DNA of 64,000 nt, from positions 744,001 through 808,000 of the forward strand of contig NW_012236522.1 in the NCBI RefSeq assembly GCF_000787575.1, in the 5' to 3' direction. The position numbers and the translations under genes are program-made. Source of the stretch: Acytostelium subglobosum LB1. Its lineage: Eukaryota; Evosea; Eumycetozoa; Acytosteliales; Acytosteliaceae. This document shows positions 18,791 to 30,365 of the stretch, one piece after another. Below the pieces are notes generated by a model. That model worked only from the letters and a program-made list of their open reading frames with translations, was not told the DNA's origin and did not search any database. Position 1 is the first letter of the stretch; every line of letters begins with the position of its first letter.

Positions 18791-21700
18791 TTATTCAGAT
18801 GAGAATTTGTTCATTCTAATTCTCTTGCCAACTACAACCATCACTTTCCTCTTGACCAGGACATAGGTGATGACCAATGCCAGGATGACAGCACCAAGGG
18901 TAGCACCTACAATTATACCAGCAAGTGCAGGTCGCGACAAACCATTTGTATCGCTCTTTCCACATTCTCCAGGAGATTGATTGACCAGTACACTGAAATC
19001 CGGATCCAACTGAACAAAATCAGTGTAGTGTGGTATGTTGATGCCTACCAAAGCAGAGGTGGTGCTTGTCTTGACAGAGGTAGCGTTGGCATCGGCCTTT
19101 AGGACTGTGTTGGTAATGGTTGCCACTCGATAGTCTATGACGCCAAAGTTGATGAACCTGCCATACAATGTCCTGTCGTTGATATTTAGAAGGATGTATT
19201 CGATAGAATTGCCAACGATGGCACCTGATCCATGATCACTTCTTGCGCAACCATCATCTCCTGATTGTGTGGCCAATGATGCATTCATCAACAATTGCAA
19301 AGTGTTGAGTTGAGATGCAAAAATGTAGGGAGAGATTGACACGCTATACTTGATTGAGCCTGGGATCATGAGGAGATCATGACCCGCAAATGTAATATTC
19401 TGGGCCGTCTTGAAGTATTCCAAAGTGACTGTGATCAGTGTTGAGCGATTGGGCGACACTGAGCAAGTAAAGTCCAAGAGTGTCCTGTTTGTTGATGTTC
19501 GATTGTTGATGGTCCAGCCAGACAAGTGATATTCATTGACAGGGTTGTCTGAATTATCCAACTCCCTCAGTGATACAATGGATACAAACGAACTGATTGA
19601 TAGGTTGGCGTCAATAATGTTGGTAGTTGGAGTTTTTGGATCAATCGTCGGTATGACTGGTGTGTACTCTAGGTCACAGAAAGGACCCTCCCAACCTTGA
19701 TCACACTGGCAGTTGAAGCTTGGTAGACATGTTCCATGATTGGAGCAGGGTGGATTGCCAGGGCACTTGGATGCCGGGTTGGTGGGCACCGGAGTCGTGG
19801 GTGGCGCAGGATCGGTAGGGTATATCCTTAAGAGGTTTGATTGTTTTTGTCCAACATTGACAATGATGTCCATATATGGGTAGTTCATATATTTGACATC
19901 AACCACCATCACTGTATACGAGCACATAATAGGTGGTGTCAATATTAAGGTCTCTGGTGTAGTCTTGGGCACAGTGACTCTTGGCTGTACATTAACAGAG
20001 TTGTTTCCAAAGCCATGTCCACGTAGCGTGATGAGTGTATCAGTACGAAGATATGATGAGGCAGATTCAATTATTGGAATGTCCATGCTAAATGTACGTC
20101 TGATCGTGGCCAGGTTGGGCAGTGAGCTGACTTGCTTGTGATTGCTCATCACTCCATAGACGGACAAGATCAAAGGGTAGCCTGCACTGCCATATCCATA
20201 GGGTACCGTGATGCTTCCCTTGTAGTGTGCGCCCTTGGCCATGGTAGTTGTTTGAGTCATTGGTGCAGAGATGTAATCAAAGTTGAATGAGTTGATCACT
20301 ATGAGTGGAGGGTTGCGAGTGGACATTCCAGAGGTAACAGTGGCGGCGTCCAAGTCGACTGTGATTGTGCGATTGGTACTTCCGACATCCAATAGCGAGA
20401 CTGACACTATTGCATTACTAATCACAGGGCCCGAGGTGTCCACTGGGTTTGGCGTCATAACATCAATAACAAGTTGGGTCTCTTGCTGGGTGTAAAGGAT
20501 CTGCTCCAGTGGATCAAAGAATGTGGTGGAGCTCTGGTAGAGTGATTCGGCAGTGTTTCCAACCTGATCAACCAATGTAATGGCATCTTTGAATGTGAAA
20601 GATTGATTGACCATTCCAGGTGTGAGTGGCAGTCTGATCTGATACGTGCCCAACTTGCTGTCACCCGACACGGTGTTGTTTGGAACAAAGTTGATCACGT
20701 AGGGTAATGGGTCAAGACTGCTCGTGACCTTGAATGTTGCCGAGGCCAAACCATTGAGATCATCTTGGATGGTCACGTCCCAACCAAACATTGCTATTCC
20801 TGCCCCTTGGTAATTTATCTTGTTACTTGGTATGGCCACAACCTTGGTGATGACAGGTGGCTTGGCATCTGCGTTCTGGCAACGAACAGTGAGTGTGGCG
20901 TTGCTGCCCATCGCAGCCTCAAACATGGATGAAGTGATTGATGGATATCCCTTGATGTTGTACAATACCTTGCCCTCAAACTGATTGCGATATAGAGTGA
21001 AGTCGACTTGATACATCATCATGGCTGGGTTCCAGCGACCGATGAATCGTTTGACATTGAGATAGTTGGGCAGGTATGTCTCAAACACCGGTTGGAGCAC
21101 TGGGTTGGCATTGGATGAGTTGAAGAATAGTGTGTTGTCCACGTCCAGGTTGGTCACATCTTGATTGTTCTTGACAAAGTAGAACTGAGTGATTGTTTCA
21201 ATACACCAGTTGGCCTGGAATGGCATGCCTGGCGACAGTCCACCTCCAGGCAACGACACATATGAGTTGACCAAGAAGTTGTTGTTTGCTCGATCCTCAA
21301 TGTTGAAGTCGATCCTGGCTAATGAGTCATAGGGTATGGCCACCTCCATCTCGTACACTCCATTGTTCACATCTCCAGATACCAAATGTGACTCATTCAT
21401 AAGCATTGCCAGATTGGATGAGTATATCCTGTATACTCCACTAGTTGTATCCATTGCAGTGATTTGAAGAATGAATGATTCTTGTGTCAATGGTATCATA
21501 TTGATCTTGAAGATTGAAGGTGTAACATTGTCCGTACATGATACTACAAGCGGGGGCAGATATGTGTGTGGTTAGTACCATTCAATCATTCGCTCATTCA
21601 TACATTCATTCATTCAATCATTGATACTTACCAGCTGGGTATGGTGAGAGTGCTCCATTGGACAAGATGGTATCATCGTAGATGATTGTGTAGGAGTATA

Positions 21701-23176
21701 GCTCGGTCTGCATTGGAGTGTTGGAGCAGTCGGACATTCGAAGTGGCAGGTTGAATGTGTACTTTTGGAAGTTACCATTGATGGCACCAATGGGGAAGGA
21801 CACATCAGTGCGTATCATGAAATTAGATGTCTTGGGTGCGATCTGGATCTTATTCTTCATGAAATCTAAACAAGTACATGTTATTGTTCCACTGGCAATA
21901 CTAGAATTCTTGAGTACCACCTCATTACCATCGATTGATCCAGAAACCAAGTACTCTGTTGATTGATTGATTGTTAGTGAGTGAGTGATTGAGTGGATGG
22001 AATAGTTCCATTGAGTGTGATTGATTGATTGATTGATCATGTGTGAGTGTTTGATTGAGTGTAGGGTGATTGAGGATCGAGTGGATGGAATAGATCCATT
22101 GAGTGTGATTGAATGAGTTGATTGAGTGGATGGGATAGTTCCAGTGACAGGTACTGATTGAATGGATACATACGTTGATATGATAGATTGAACATTTGCT
22201 CAATGTAGGTGACAAGATAGGTGTTCAAGATGAATGGGACTGACTCTTGATCAACTCCATAGTATGGCTGGTGTTGTTGGTAGTAGGTAGCATTGTGTTT
22301 GTTTCCACTCACTGGGAAGATCAGTGCGTTGCTGGGTGTGTAGAACAATGAGCTGGGATTGTACATATCGTAGTAAAGGCCAACTCGGTGTCCTTGGAAG
22401 TGACTCTGCGCCCTGATGGCATTTGAAGTCAATGCCTTACGCATCCTGAACTGAATCTGGTCCATGTTGGGCTCAGGTTGCATTGCCGATGGTACATCCC
22501 AAGTGATCACTGGTAATGAATTGGATGTAACATTCATTATAATTGGTTGATTGAATGTACATGACTTGGAATCGGTCATCGACAAAGTGAGTGTATAATA
22601 CGATGTCGAGAACACTGATGACGAGAGAGTAGGCGGCACCAATAAATTATAACAACTATCATTGAATGATACCTGATATATATAATTCAGACTACCCTTG
22701 AAGTATATATCATACAAGTTCATCCTACGTTCAGTCTTGAGTACTGTCACATCTGATTGATCGGTGTGTGTGAGTGTGTGTGAGTGTGTGTGATCAGCTG
22801 ATCAATCCTGACTATACTTACTTGTGCATTCAAGGTTGAGATTTATGGTATTAGAGTCCGAGGTGTTGGATGGGTTGGACACAGTGGCAGTGGATATCTG
22901 TTTGCCATATTTGTAGAGTATTGGATACTTGATTGAAAAGGAGGTGGGCGATGATAGTTGGAATTGTGATGCACCTACTGTCTGTACATTATCCGAGAAT
23001 GTTAACTTTAGTGATGTGTTCACTGCCATTACACCTGATATATTAACATATGATACACATCCATTTGATTTAAGTTCTGGTGGTGCACCAACATATGATG
23101 ATGTAATAACTATTGTTCCATTAACTAAATATATTAAATTTAAAAATAATAATAATAATAAAGTATTATTATTCAT
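18791..23176 (-). CDS. ComC-like EGF/TIG transmembrane surface protein
   Basis: Four exons (22822-23176, 22174-22752, 21632-21955, 18791-21543) encode 1,336 residues. A signal peptide (NTLLLLLFLNLIYLVNG) starts the protein. A very long extracellular region with many N-glycosylation sequons and beta-sandwich-like repeats follows. Near residue 930 is a TIG/IPT-type domain (LRGHGFGNNSVNVQPRV), then one EGF domain at about 1010-1040 (CSNHGTCLPSFNCQCDQGWEG). A beta-rich domain ending HYTDFVQLDPDFSVLVN resembles the 'supersandwich' domain of Dictyostelium ComC. A transmembrane helix (AGIIVGATLGAVILALVITY) and a short basic tail end it. The family holds cell-surface proteins with roles in dictyostelid development and cell communication; a specific partner cannot be told. 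The start was chosen for the signal peptide. Confidence 0.88.
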
Positions 23177-23509
23177 TATTGATTGATTGATTGATATATA
23201 TATCTTTTGTGTTATTTGTATTGGGGCCAATAATAAATAATGAGGAGGAGGACACAACTATGATCATAGTTGTAGACAGGTCCATATCGTCGCAAGTAAG
23301 ATTCTGATAAAAAATATCTAGATTCACTTTTGAGTGTGCTTTTGACTAAGATGGTCGTTTGGACTTCGTTACCCCTTGGCAAGGGTAAGGGTTAAGGGTG
23401 GAAAGAGAGAGAGAAGAGTAGTGAATAGTTGTTGGTCGTTGGTATTGGTTTATTGATGAACCAATTGAACAAAGAACAAACAAACGATGGACAACATTGA
23501 AAAATGGAA
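23177..23509. other. Spacer between RPS18 stop and ComC-like start
   Basis: 333 bp containing the ComC-like promoter side and the RPS18 3' flank. A G-rich patch (AAGGGTAAGGGTTAAGGG) lies near 23380-23397. No gene seen. Confidence 0.5.
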
Positions 23510-24323
23510 TTAACCTCCCTTCTTCTTGGACACACCGACGGTTCTACCACGACGACCAGTGGTCTTTGTCTTCTGACCTCTGACACGGAGACCCATGTGA
23601 TGTCTGATACCACGGTGAGCTCTGATCTTCTTCAGACGCTCGAGGTCATCTCTGTATTTGACGTCAAGCTGATTGGCGAGAGCCTGGGAGAACTTTCCGT
23701 CTCTGATGTCTCTCTGTCTGTTCAAGAACCAGGATGGGATGTTGTATTGTCTTGGGTGGTTCAAGATGGTGGTGAGTCTCTCGATCTCCTCCTTGGACAT
23801 CTCACCAGCTCTAAAGTTAATAAGTAAGGTTGTAAATGTAAGTTATCTGTTCAATCGATACATCTGCTTGCTGTTTGTCTTGATTCACTGTTGCTGCTGC
23901 TGCGCTCGCATGCTGTTTGTCTTGATTCACTGATTCATGATAGCGATCATACCTCTTGTTCATATCGACGTCGGCCTTCTTGCAGACAAGGTTGGAGAAT
24001 CTGCGACCAATACCCTTGACGTCAGTCAAGGCGTACATGATCTTGCGTCTACCGTCCACATTAGTGTTGTAGATACGGATGATGTGTTGGAAGTTCTCTG
24101 GCACGACTAAGGACTGATAGGTGATACATTATGTATGTTAGACAACTATATCTTATATCTGATGATCTGTCGCAGCAGTGATGCATCGTCAATCAATCAT
24201 CAATCCTACACACAATCGCATCTATCGTATCTTGTATCGTGTATCGCATGTATCGCACATCATATTATGTCTGTCGCAATCACTGCTGAATGTATATGTT
24301 GATTGGATTGTGATAGATACCAT
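23510..24323 (-). CDS. rps18: 40S ribosomal protein S18 (uS13)
   Basis: A small-subunit head protein contacting the P-site region and the inter-subunit bridge. The conserved body starts [18 protein letters not shown], continues [27 protein letters not shown] and [18 protein letters not shown], and ends [21 protein letters not shown], matching eukaryotic S18 end to end. Exons 2 and 3 are 23953-24113 and 23510-23810. No ATG precedes SLVV directly. An ATG followed by a GTATCT donor at 24321-24323 gives a first exon of just the start codon, with a 207-bp intron ending TATCAG. The result is 154 residues. Intron 2 carries a 22-bp direct repeat (23869-23890 and 23911-23932). Confidence 0.93.
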
Positions 24324-24837
24324 GGTTTATAATATGGCAACAGAAACAAGCAAAGACATATCTGATATCAGGTACTGATGTCTTTGGATTGGAGGTAGGG
24401 GAGGATAGGGGAAGGATTGGTGTGTGGCGAGGACCTGTGTTGCGCGAGAGCTCAGAGAGTGTTGCCAAACCACACACAAACTAATAATGAAACAAACCAA
24501 AACTTTCATTTTAATGAAGTTCGATGTTAACGCATATTTGATCAACCTCACAACAGAAAGAAGACTTGCTTCCCAAAGACTTGGGATGGTGCTGAAAGTA
24601 GCAAATATCTACCACAAATTTTAACTTGTACTTTTCAACTCGACCTTGTCTAAGTTTAACTTAACCTGCATTGAGTGTGAGTCATTATTATTCTTTTTAG
24701 TCTACATTGTTATAATATATATATATATATATATANNNNNNNNNNNNNNNNNNNNNNNNNNNNNNNNNNNNNNNNNNNNNNNNNNNNNNNNNNNNNNNNN
24801 NNNNNNNNNNNNNNNNNNNNNNNNNNNNNNNNNNNTA

Positions 24838-24869
<32 letters not shown>

Positions 24870-24890
24870 ATTAATTAATTATTAATAATA
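24324..24890. other. Divergent spacer containing a 100-N assembly gap
   Basis: Lies between the divergent RPS18 and SLC44-like genes. 24736-24835 is a run of exactly 100 N, flanked on both sides by (TA)n, so the gap is an unresolved AT microsatellite of unknown true length. The remainder should hold both promoters. No supported gene; apparent frames across the N run are artefacts. Confidence 0.8.
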
Positions 24891-26616
24891 ATGGGAAACT
24901 TCGATGATGATGTACCTGTTTCAACAGGTTACTCACCAAAACAACAACAACAAAATCAACAACAACCATATCTACCTCCACAACAGCCATACTATCCACA
25001 GTATCAAGCACCAGTACCATCATATCAACAGCAGCAACAGCCAATCTACTCGAACCAACCATATCAACAACCATACTACTCTGCTCAACCACAGCCACAA
25101 CAACAATACAATGCTCATGCACCACTATTAAAGAAGGGAGATAACATAAATGATATCGATCAGATTGATATCCATGGCAACCAACACGAGCCCATCGAGG
25201 GCCAGTACGTCTACGAGGACAACTGCCAAAAGTTCCCAGAGGCACCCAAGTACCAGGACGTGCTCTACACCATCCTTTTCGTTCTGCACCTCGTTGGTCT
25301 GGGCGTCATCTTTGGTGTGACCTTCACCGAGTCGTCGAGGGAGAGCTTCGTGTCCAACTTCTACGGCGTCAGATATGAGCGTGTGCTCATTGTCATTGGC
25401 GTCAGCTCAATCGTCTCGCTCATCTACGTCATGGGCTGGTTGCGCATCGCCGCCAAGCACGCCAAGGGTTTGATCAACTTCACCTTCCTCTTCAACCTTG
25501 CCCTGTGCGTCGTCACCACCGTCTTTGCCTTCATCTACAACCAAATCCTCCTTGGAGTCCTCTTCCTCATCTCGACCATCCTCACCTTCTTCTGGTACCT
25601 CGTCTTTAGAAAGAGAATCGACTTCTCTGCAGCTCTCCTCACCTCTACCATTGAGCTCTTGCAAAGTATGTAGAATTAGTTTTATATGGTTGATCACAAT
25701 CATGATCAAATAAGGAAATACTAACAATCAAAATATTTCCTTATTTGGAAACCAATCAATCATCATACATATAGGATTCCCAAGTGCCTTCAAGCTTGGA
25801 TACATTTCATTGTTTGTCAACATTGTCTGGTTGTTCATTTGGTCAGCAATCTACTTCCGTATCTACTACGTGTTTGATCAGAACACCTTCTACGGCCTCT
25901 CGGTCTACATGGTGTTCTCATTCTACTGGGTGGCCAACGTGATGAAGAATGTCGTGCACACCACCATCAGTGGTTTGTTCGCTTCATGGTACTTCCTCGA
26001 GGGCACCGACGTCGGCATGCCCGAGAACCCAACACTCAAGTCGTTCAAGCGCACGATGACCACATCGTTCGGCTCAATCTGCTTTGGTTCATTGCTCGTC
26101 GCCATCATCACCACTCTTCGCTACCTGGCCCAACAGTTGATGAACTCGGACAACAACTTTGTCAAGTTCATTGGCTGCCTCATCAACTGCTTCCTGGCCA
26201 TCTTCCAGAGCATCATTGAGTTCTTCAACATCTACGCCTACACCCAGGTGGCTATCTATGGCAAGTCATACTGCGAGGCCGCCAAGGACACCTTCCAGCT
26301 GTTCAAGCATCGTTGTGCCGACATCATCATCAACGACGACTTTATCAGCACTGCTCTCTCCATGTCAGTGTTCTTTGGCGCCATCGTTGGTGGCATCATC
26401 GGAGGCATCGTCTCATACTGTGTCTATGGCACATCTGTCGATGGTCTGTTCACCTTCTTCACCACTTTGACCTTTGTCCTCATCGCCTTGGAGGTCGTCT
26501 ACTCTGGTGTTGTCTCGACCATCGTCTGTTTCTTGATGGAGCCAAAGATCCTGAAGGCTTCCAAGCCAGAGATCTACCAACTCTACACTTCCACCTACAA
26601 GAAGATCGTTCTCTAA
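24891..26616 (+). CDS. Choline transporter-like (CTL/SLC44/Pns1) membrane protein
   Basis: Two exons (24891-25665, 25775-26616) encode 538 residues. The first 100 residues are Gln/Pro/Tyr-rich and probably cytosolic. About ten transmembrane segments follow, starting VLYTILFVLHLVGLGVIFGV. Family hallmarks are visible: FSFYWVANVMKNVVHTTISG, ASWYFLEG, GSICFGSLLVAIITTLRYLA and the C-terminal VVYSGVVSTIVCFLMEPKIL. SLC44 proteins include choline/ethanolamine transporters; members near yeast Pns1 have no proven substrate, so choline is only a possibility. It likely lies in the plasma membrane or endosomes. The ATG follows an AT-rich leader directly. Confidence 0.93.
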
Positions 26617-27092
26617 ACGATACTTCGGCTCCTCATTGCCATCCCTCCTCCCCTCCCCATCCACATTGTATGTTCAACACCATCACCTCCACAATCACCG
26701 TCACCATCACAGTCACAATCACCATCAGTTCAAGGAGACACACCCTCCAATCGACTACCACCTATCTACCTACCTACCTCCATACCTATCTTGGCTCCAA
26801 ATCAATAAAGCAGACAAGTCATTTCCTTATTCTAACTGCTCAATCCTTAATAGTATATCATTACCATTATAAGTAATCACTTCCATTAATGTCCATCACT
26901 TCCATTTATGTACATCATTTCCATTTAAGGAGTGATTGACCATTCCCAGCTCATGGTAATTGTAGGTTGAGCGGACAAGTATAAATAGGACAGCTGGAGC
27001 ATACTCATTGACATCATTCAAACAAGTTAACTTACTTCCAATACATTGACTATCTACTTACCTATATCATCAATCAATCAATCTATTATACC
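26617..27092. promoter_or_regulatory. Intergenic with TATA promoter of the Hss-like gene
   Basis: About 475 bp. The left part is the 3' flank of the transporter, with (CCAT/CACCATCACA)-like and CCTA repeats. An imperfect repeat 'TCACTTCCATTAATGTCCA / TCACTTCCATTTATGTACA' occurs at 26877-26915. TATAAATAG at 26990-26998 is about 95 bp before the Hss-like ATG and is its probable TATA box. Confidence 0.6.
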
Positions 27093-27384
27093 ATGACTCT
27101 CATTGGTAGGTACACAACAAACTCATTCCATTATTCATTTAGTCTCTAACATTCATTCACTTCTCCTCCACATTATAGCCAACTTGAAGAACATCGCCAA
27201 TCCAATGGTTGCCATCCAACGATCATCTTCTGTACTGTCCACCACTGGTACTTCATCGAACGAGTCCGACTACAGTGTCGCCTGTTGCTGCAGAAGAAGA
27301 AGAAGAGTCCGTATCAACATCAACATCTTTGGAGGTGACAGTGGATGCGGAGACTTTGATGGATGTGATGGACTCGATGACTAG
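27093..27384 (+). CDS. HssA/B-like (2C/7E/sigN-type) small protein
   Basis: Two exons (27093-27105, 27179-27384) encode 72 residues. The first exon has only four full codons (MTLI), and the intron falls inside codon 5. That layout and the opening MTLIANLKNIANP match the dictyostelid HssA/B family, which is expressed late in prestalk/culminating cells (family knowledge; biochemical function unknown). A Ser/Thr-rich part (SSSVLSTTGTSSNES) follows. The usual Gly-rich centre is replaced by VACCCRRRRRVRININI, before a Gly/Asp/Cys tail (FGGDSGCGDFDGCDG). The CCCRRRRR block is unusual and suggests membrane, nucleic-acid or metal contact. A TATA box stands upstream. Confidence 0.75.
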
Positions 27385-27610
27385 GCCTGGGAGAGGATGT
27401 GGTCCATGTTTGATCATCATCAACATCCTGTGGACACTGACTGACACTGGTAATAAATATCACAAGTGATTACTTGTCATCCATGTTTCCACCACACTTG
27501 ATTTCGATCGATCACCTCTCTGATCAAACTCACACTTTGCAGATCATCGCGACAAACATTCACTTCACTTCATCACACTACACAAATACAATCTAATACT
27601 CATTATAACA

Positions 27611-28929
27611 ATGAATAGCAGCGGCGGCAGCAATAGTACAACAACAACAAGTAGTATCACTACTGTAGGCAGTGGCAAAGACGACCTTGAAGAGCGATAC
27701 CTCACTTCACCGCCTCATCCCATACCAAGCCGATTCGAGAAGTTGGTCATATCATGGGCACAGGACGAACATTATATAACACATGCTACATTCAGAAAGT
27801 CGCTGGCAGGTGAGACATCATACATTGGCCTGCTCACCAGCTATCGCTTCTACAAGGTCGACCCCGACACCAACCGCATGACATGGTCGATCAACATTGT
27901 CGATATGCACTCGGTCGAAGGGGATGAAGCAGTCGATCCCAAGATACTCAAGATAGTCTATCACCTCAGGCCTACGTCTGGCGATGGCAACAGCAATAAT
28001 GAGCCATCACCGCCCGACTCGCCGCATCTTGGCTCTTCTTCACATCAAACATCGGGCATGCAACGTCTAAGTATGGTGACAGCCTCAATCAAGCGTGCAA
28101 CAGGCTCACACAGTACAGATGACAGCTTTGTTGGCGAGAAGAGTTTGGTGGCCGAGTCAGAGGATGCTCGTGATCAATGGCTGATTGCCCTAAGACAACT
28201 GATGCGCAACACCTTCCAAAAGCTGTTTGAGTCATCATTCATCCCCGCGCCTGCAGTCTACCAACTACACCTCTATGTATATAAGACAAACAGGAAGGGA
28301 AAGAATCAAGTATGTTTACATTGAATGATTGATCATTCAATCAAAGGATGTGACCGCAACTGACCCACCACTAACCTTCAATCAATCAATCAACCAACAG
28401 ATAAGATGTATATTAGTATCGACAGAGAGAGTGTATAATATAAGCGTGAAGCAATCATTAGAGTTGGGCAAGCCAAAGGTATGTTATGTAGTCATGGGCG
28501 AGGTGATGTTGACACCATGGATGACTGACTGGATGTATTTAAGTGGTCCTTCTCAATTGGTTCACTCAAAGGTCTCCAGGTGTTCAAGAACCCGACCAAC
28601 TTGTTACTGATCAATATAGACAGTTCCAAAGAGAGTGGCAAGATCAAGGAGACACAACAGTTTGTCATGAGGGATACCAACGAGAGGAACTTGCTGTAAG
28701 TTTGTTTTGTTTGATTCCAAATTGTTCCATGTTTCGGACTTAGACTGACCATCCATCACATCATCCTGTTAACATGTGACCTGCCTGAACCATGACTGAC
28801 CGACTGACATTGCACAGTGCCAATGAACTAAAGAGACTGTACACAAAGATTACAAAGGGAACATTGTCAAAGGAGGAGAAGGATGAACATAGCAGTGCGA
28901 GCAAGAAGGGTACATCCAAGTCAAAGTAA
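27611..28929 (+). CDS. PH-like domain protein with a second TH1-like module
   Basis: Four exons (27611-28309, 28401-28478, 28544-28695, 28818-28929) give 346 residues. After a Ser/Thr/Gly-rich leader, residues about 45-200 look like a PH domain with a Ser/Pro-rich loop, from YIGLLTSYRFYKVDPD to the final helix ARDQWLIALRQLMRNTF. The C-terminal half (RCILVSTERVYNISVKQSLE, WSFSIGSLKGLQVF, NERNLLANELKRLYTKIT) resembles the lipid-binding TH1/PH-like fold of class I myosin tails. The protein ends in a Lys/Ser tail. A membrane-phosphoinositide adaptor role is inferred. No catalytic domain is seen and I know no named orthologue. Confidence 0.7.
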
Positions 28930-30365
28930 CCTATGTCACGTCAATGACATAAATATAACCATCCACAAGGCATCAAATTCCATTCATCACAACTTTGCGC
29001 AACAAGTAATAGCTCTGCATCTCTGATCAGTGTACACTGGAGTCAGTGAGTGAAGGTCATTCATTCATTCATTCATTAGTTTGGTTGTTTGGTTTGATGG
29101 ATGGCCTCAACTAAACGAAACTGAGGCCTCACCTTACATGGTCAAGTTTTGTTTCCAACATCATCATCGTTTATCTCAACGTCCATTGGTCATTATTGGT
29201 CAAACAAACCCATCCCATTCCACACAACACACAATCATTCAATCAACATATCACACACACATACTTTACTTCACACACACCTCAATTGTGGTAATAATCA
29301 CCTGATCAATCAAAAAGTGGTGATAAAAATAACACACTGTTTTAGCGAGTGATCACTTTTCAGATCCGCGAGCACCACACCACACTGGATCAGGTTTAAG
29401 CTGGCTGATCGTTGGTACAATCTGACGGCCAATCCAAACCGTTGGCATTGATCTGAGAGCTAACCTTCCAACCCTTTTATTCCCATCCCTACCCTGCTGT
29501 AGCTCTCATGATGGGGTGTTGTTCATTGACATCGATACATACACACACGAGAGAGAATAATAGAGAGAGCGATTACTATCACTCTTAACATGTGACAATG
29601 TAGCTACCCCACACCCCTAGAGAGGGGGCCGGATGTCTTCCGCAAGTTGACCCATTCAATCAATATTGAATGGCTTCTCTCGCTTGTACATCGATCAGTC
29701 AGACAGTAAGGCACACACTCCAACGGACGCCGATGGCATCAAACGACAAGGTTAAAGGTGGTGGTGTTGTGGTCGTCCATCCTTTCTTCCTTCCCTTCCT
29801 TGATGTGATGTATGCCTAACAAGCGGGTGTGCAATGCTGTGTTCCTAACTCCAAGGCCTCGCTCATATTAAACCCTTACTTACTCACTTAACTCATTCAA
29901 ACTCCTACACACCTTCCTTCCCTTCAAACAAAGTAAATAAGTGATTGTATTGATCCACACTGGTTGGCGACCTTGGTTGATTGCTTGATTGATTGATTGC
30001 TCCTCATTCACACTCACTATCACACACTTAATCAATCACACCCCCATTGCGCGCCCTCCTCTTGTCCAACACTCACTCCCGCTTCCAAGGACACTCCACT
30101 AACTCATTCAATCACCCTCCCCTCACCTCATTCATTAATAACATAACTATCTATATCTTCCTACAACTAAATATACCAACAACAATACTCTATTATTACT
30201 ACATTCCTTTGTTGCTACTCTTAGATCAACTCAACTCAATCAATCAATCAAAAAGTTTGAGCTGCCCATTCAATCTGCGAGTGCGACTTGACAGACAGAC
30301 AGACAGCCACAGCCACAGCATCAGCAACAGCCACAGCCACAGCCTCATCCACAGCCTCATCCACG
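28930..30365. other. 1.4 kb intergenic upstream of the LRR-RasGEF gene
   Basis: No supported gene. Contains (CATT)n near 29060-29076, two CA-rich stretches, a CCCC-rich patch near 29611-29635 and CAATCAAT runs. The last 100 bp (30290-30365) are (ACAG)n then a repetitive (CAGCCA)n leader directly before the RasGEF ATG. It probably includes the RasGEF promoter and 5' UTR. No tRNA or other RNA recognised. Confidence 0.5.

Noticed and set aside
24646-24885. Open frame crossing the 100-N run
   Set aside because: It consists of TA repeats and unknown bases; it exists only because N does not encode a stop.
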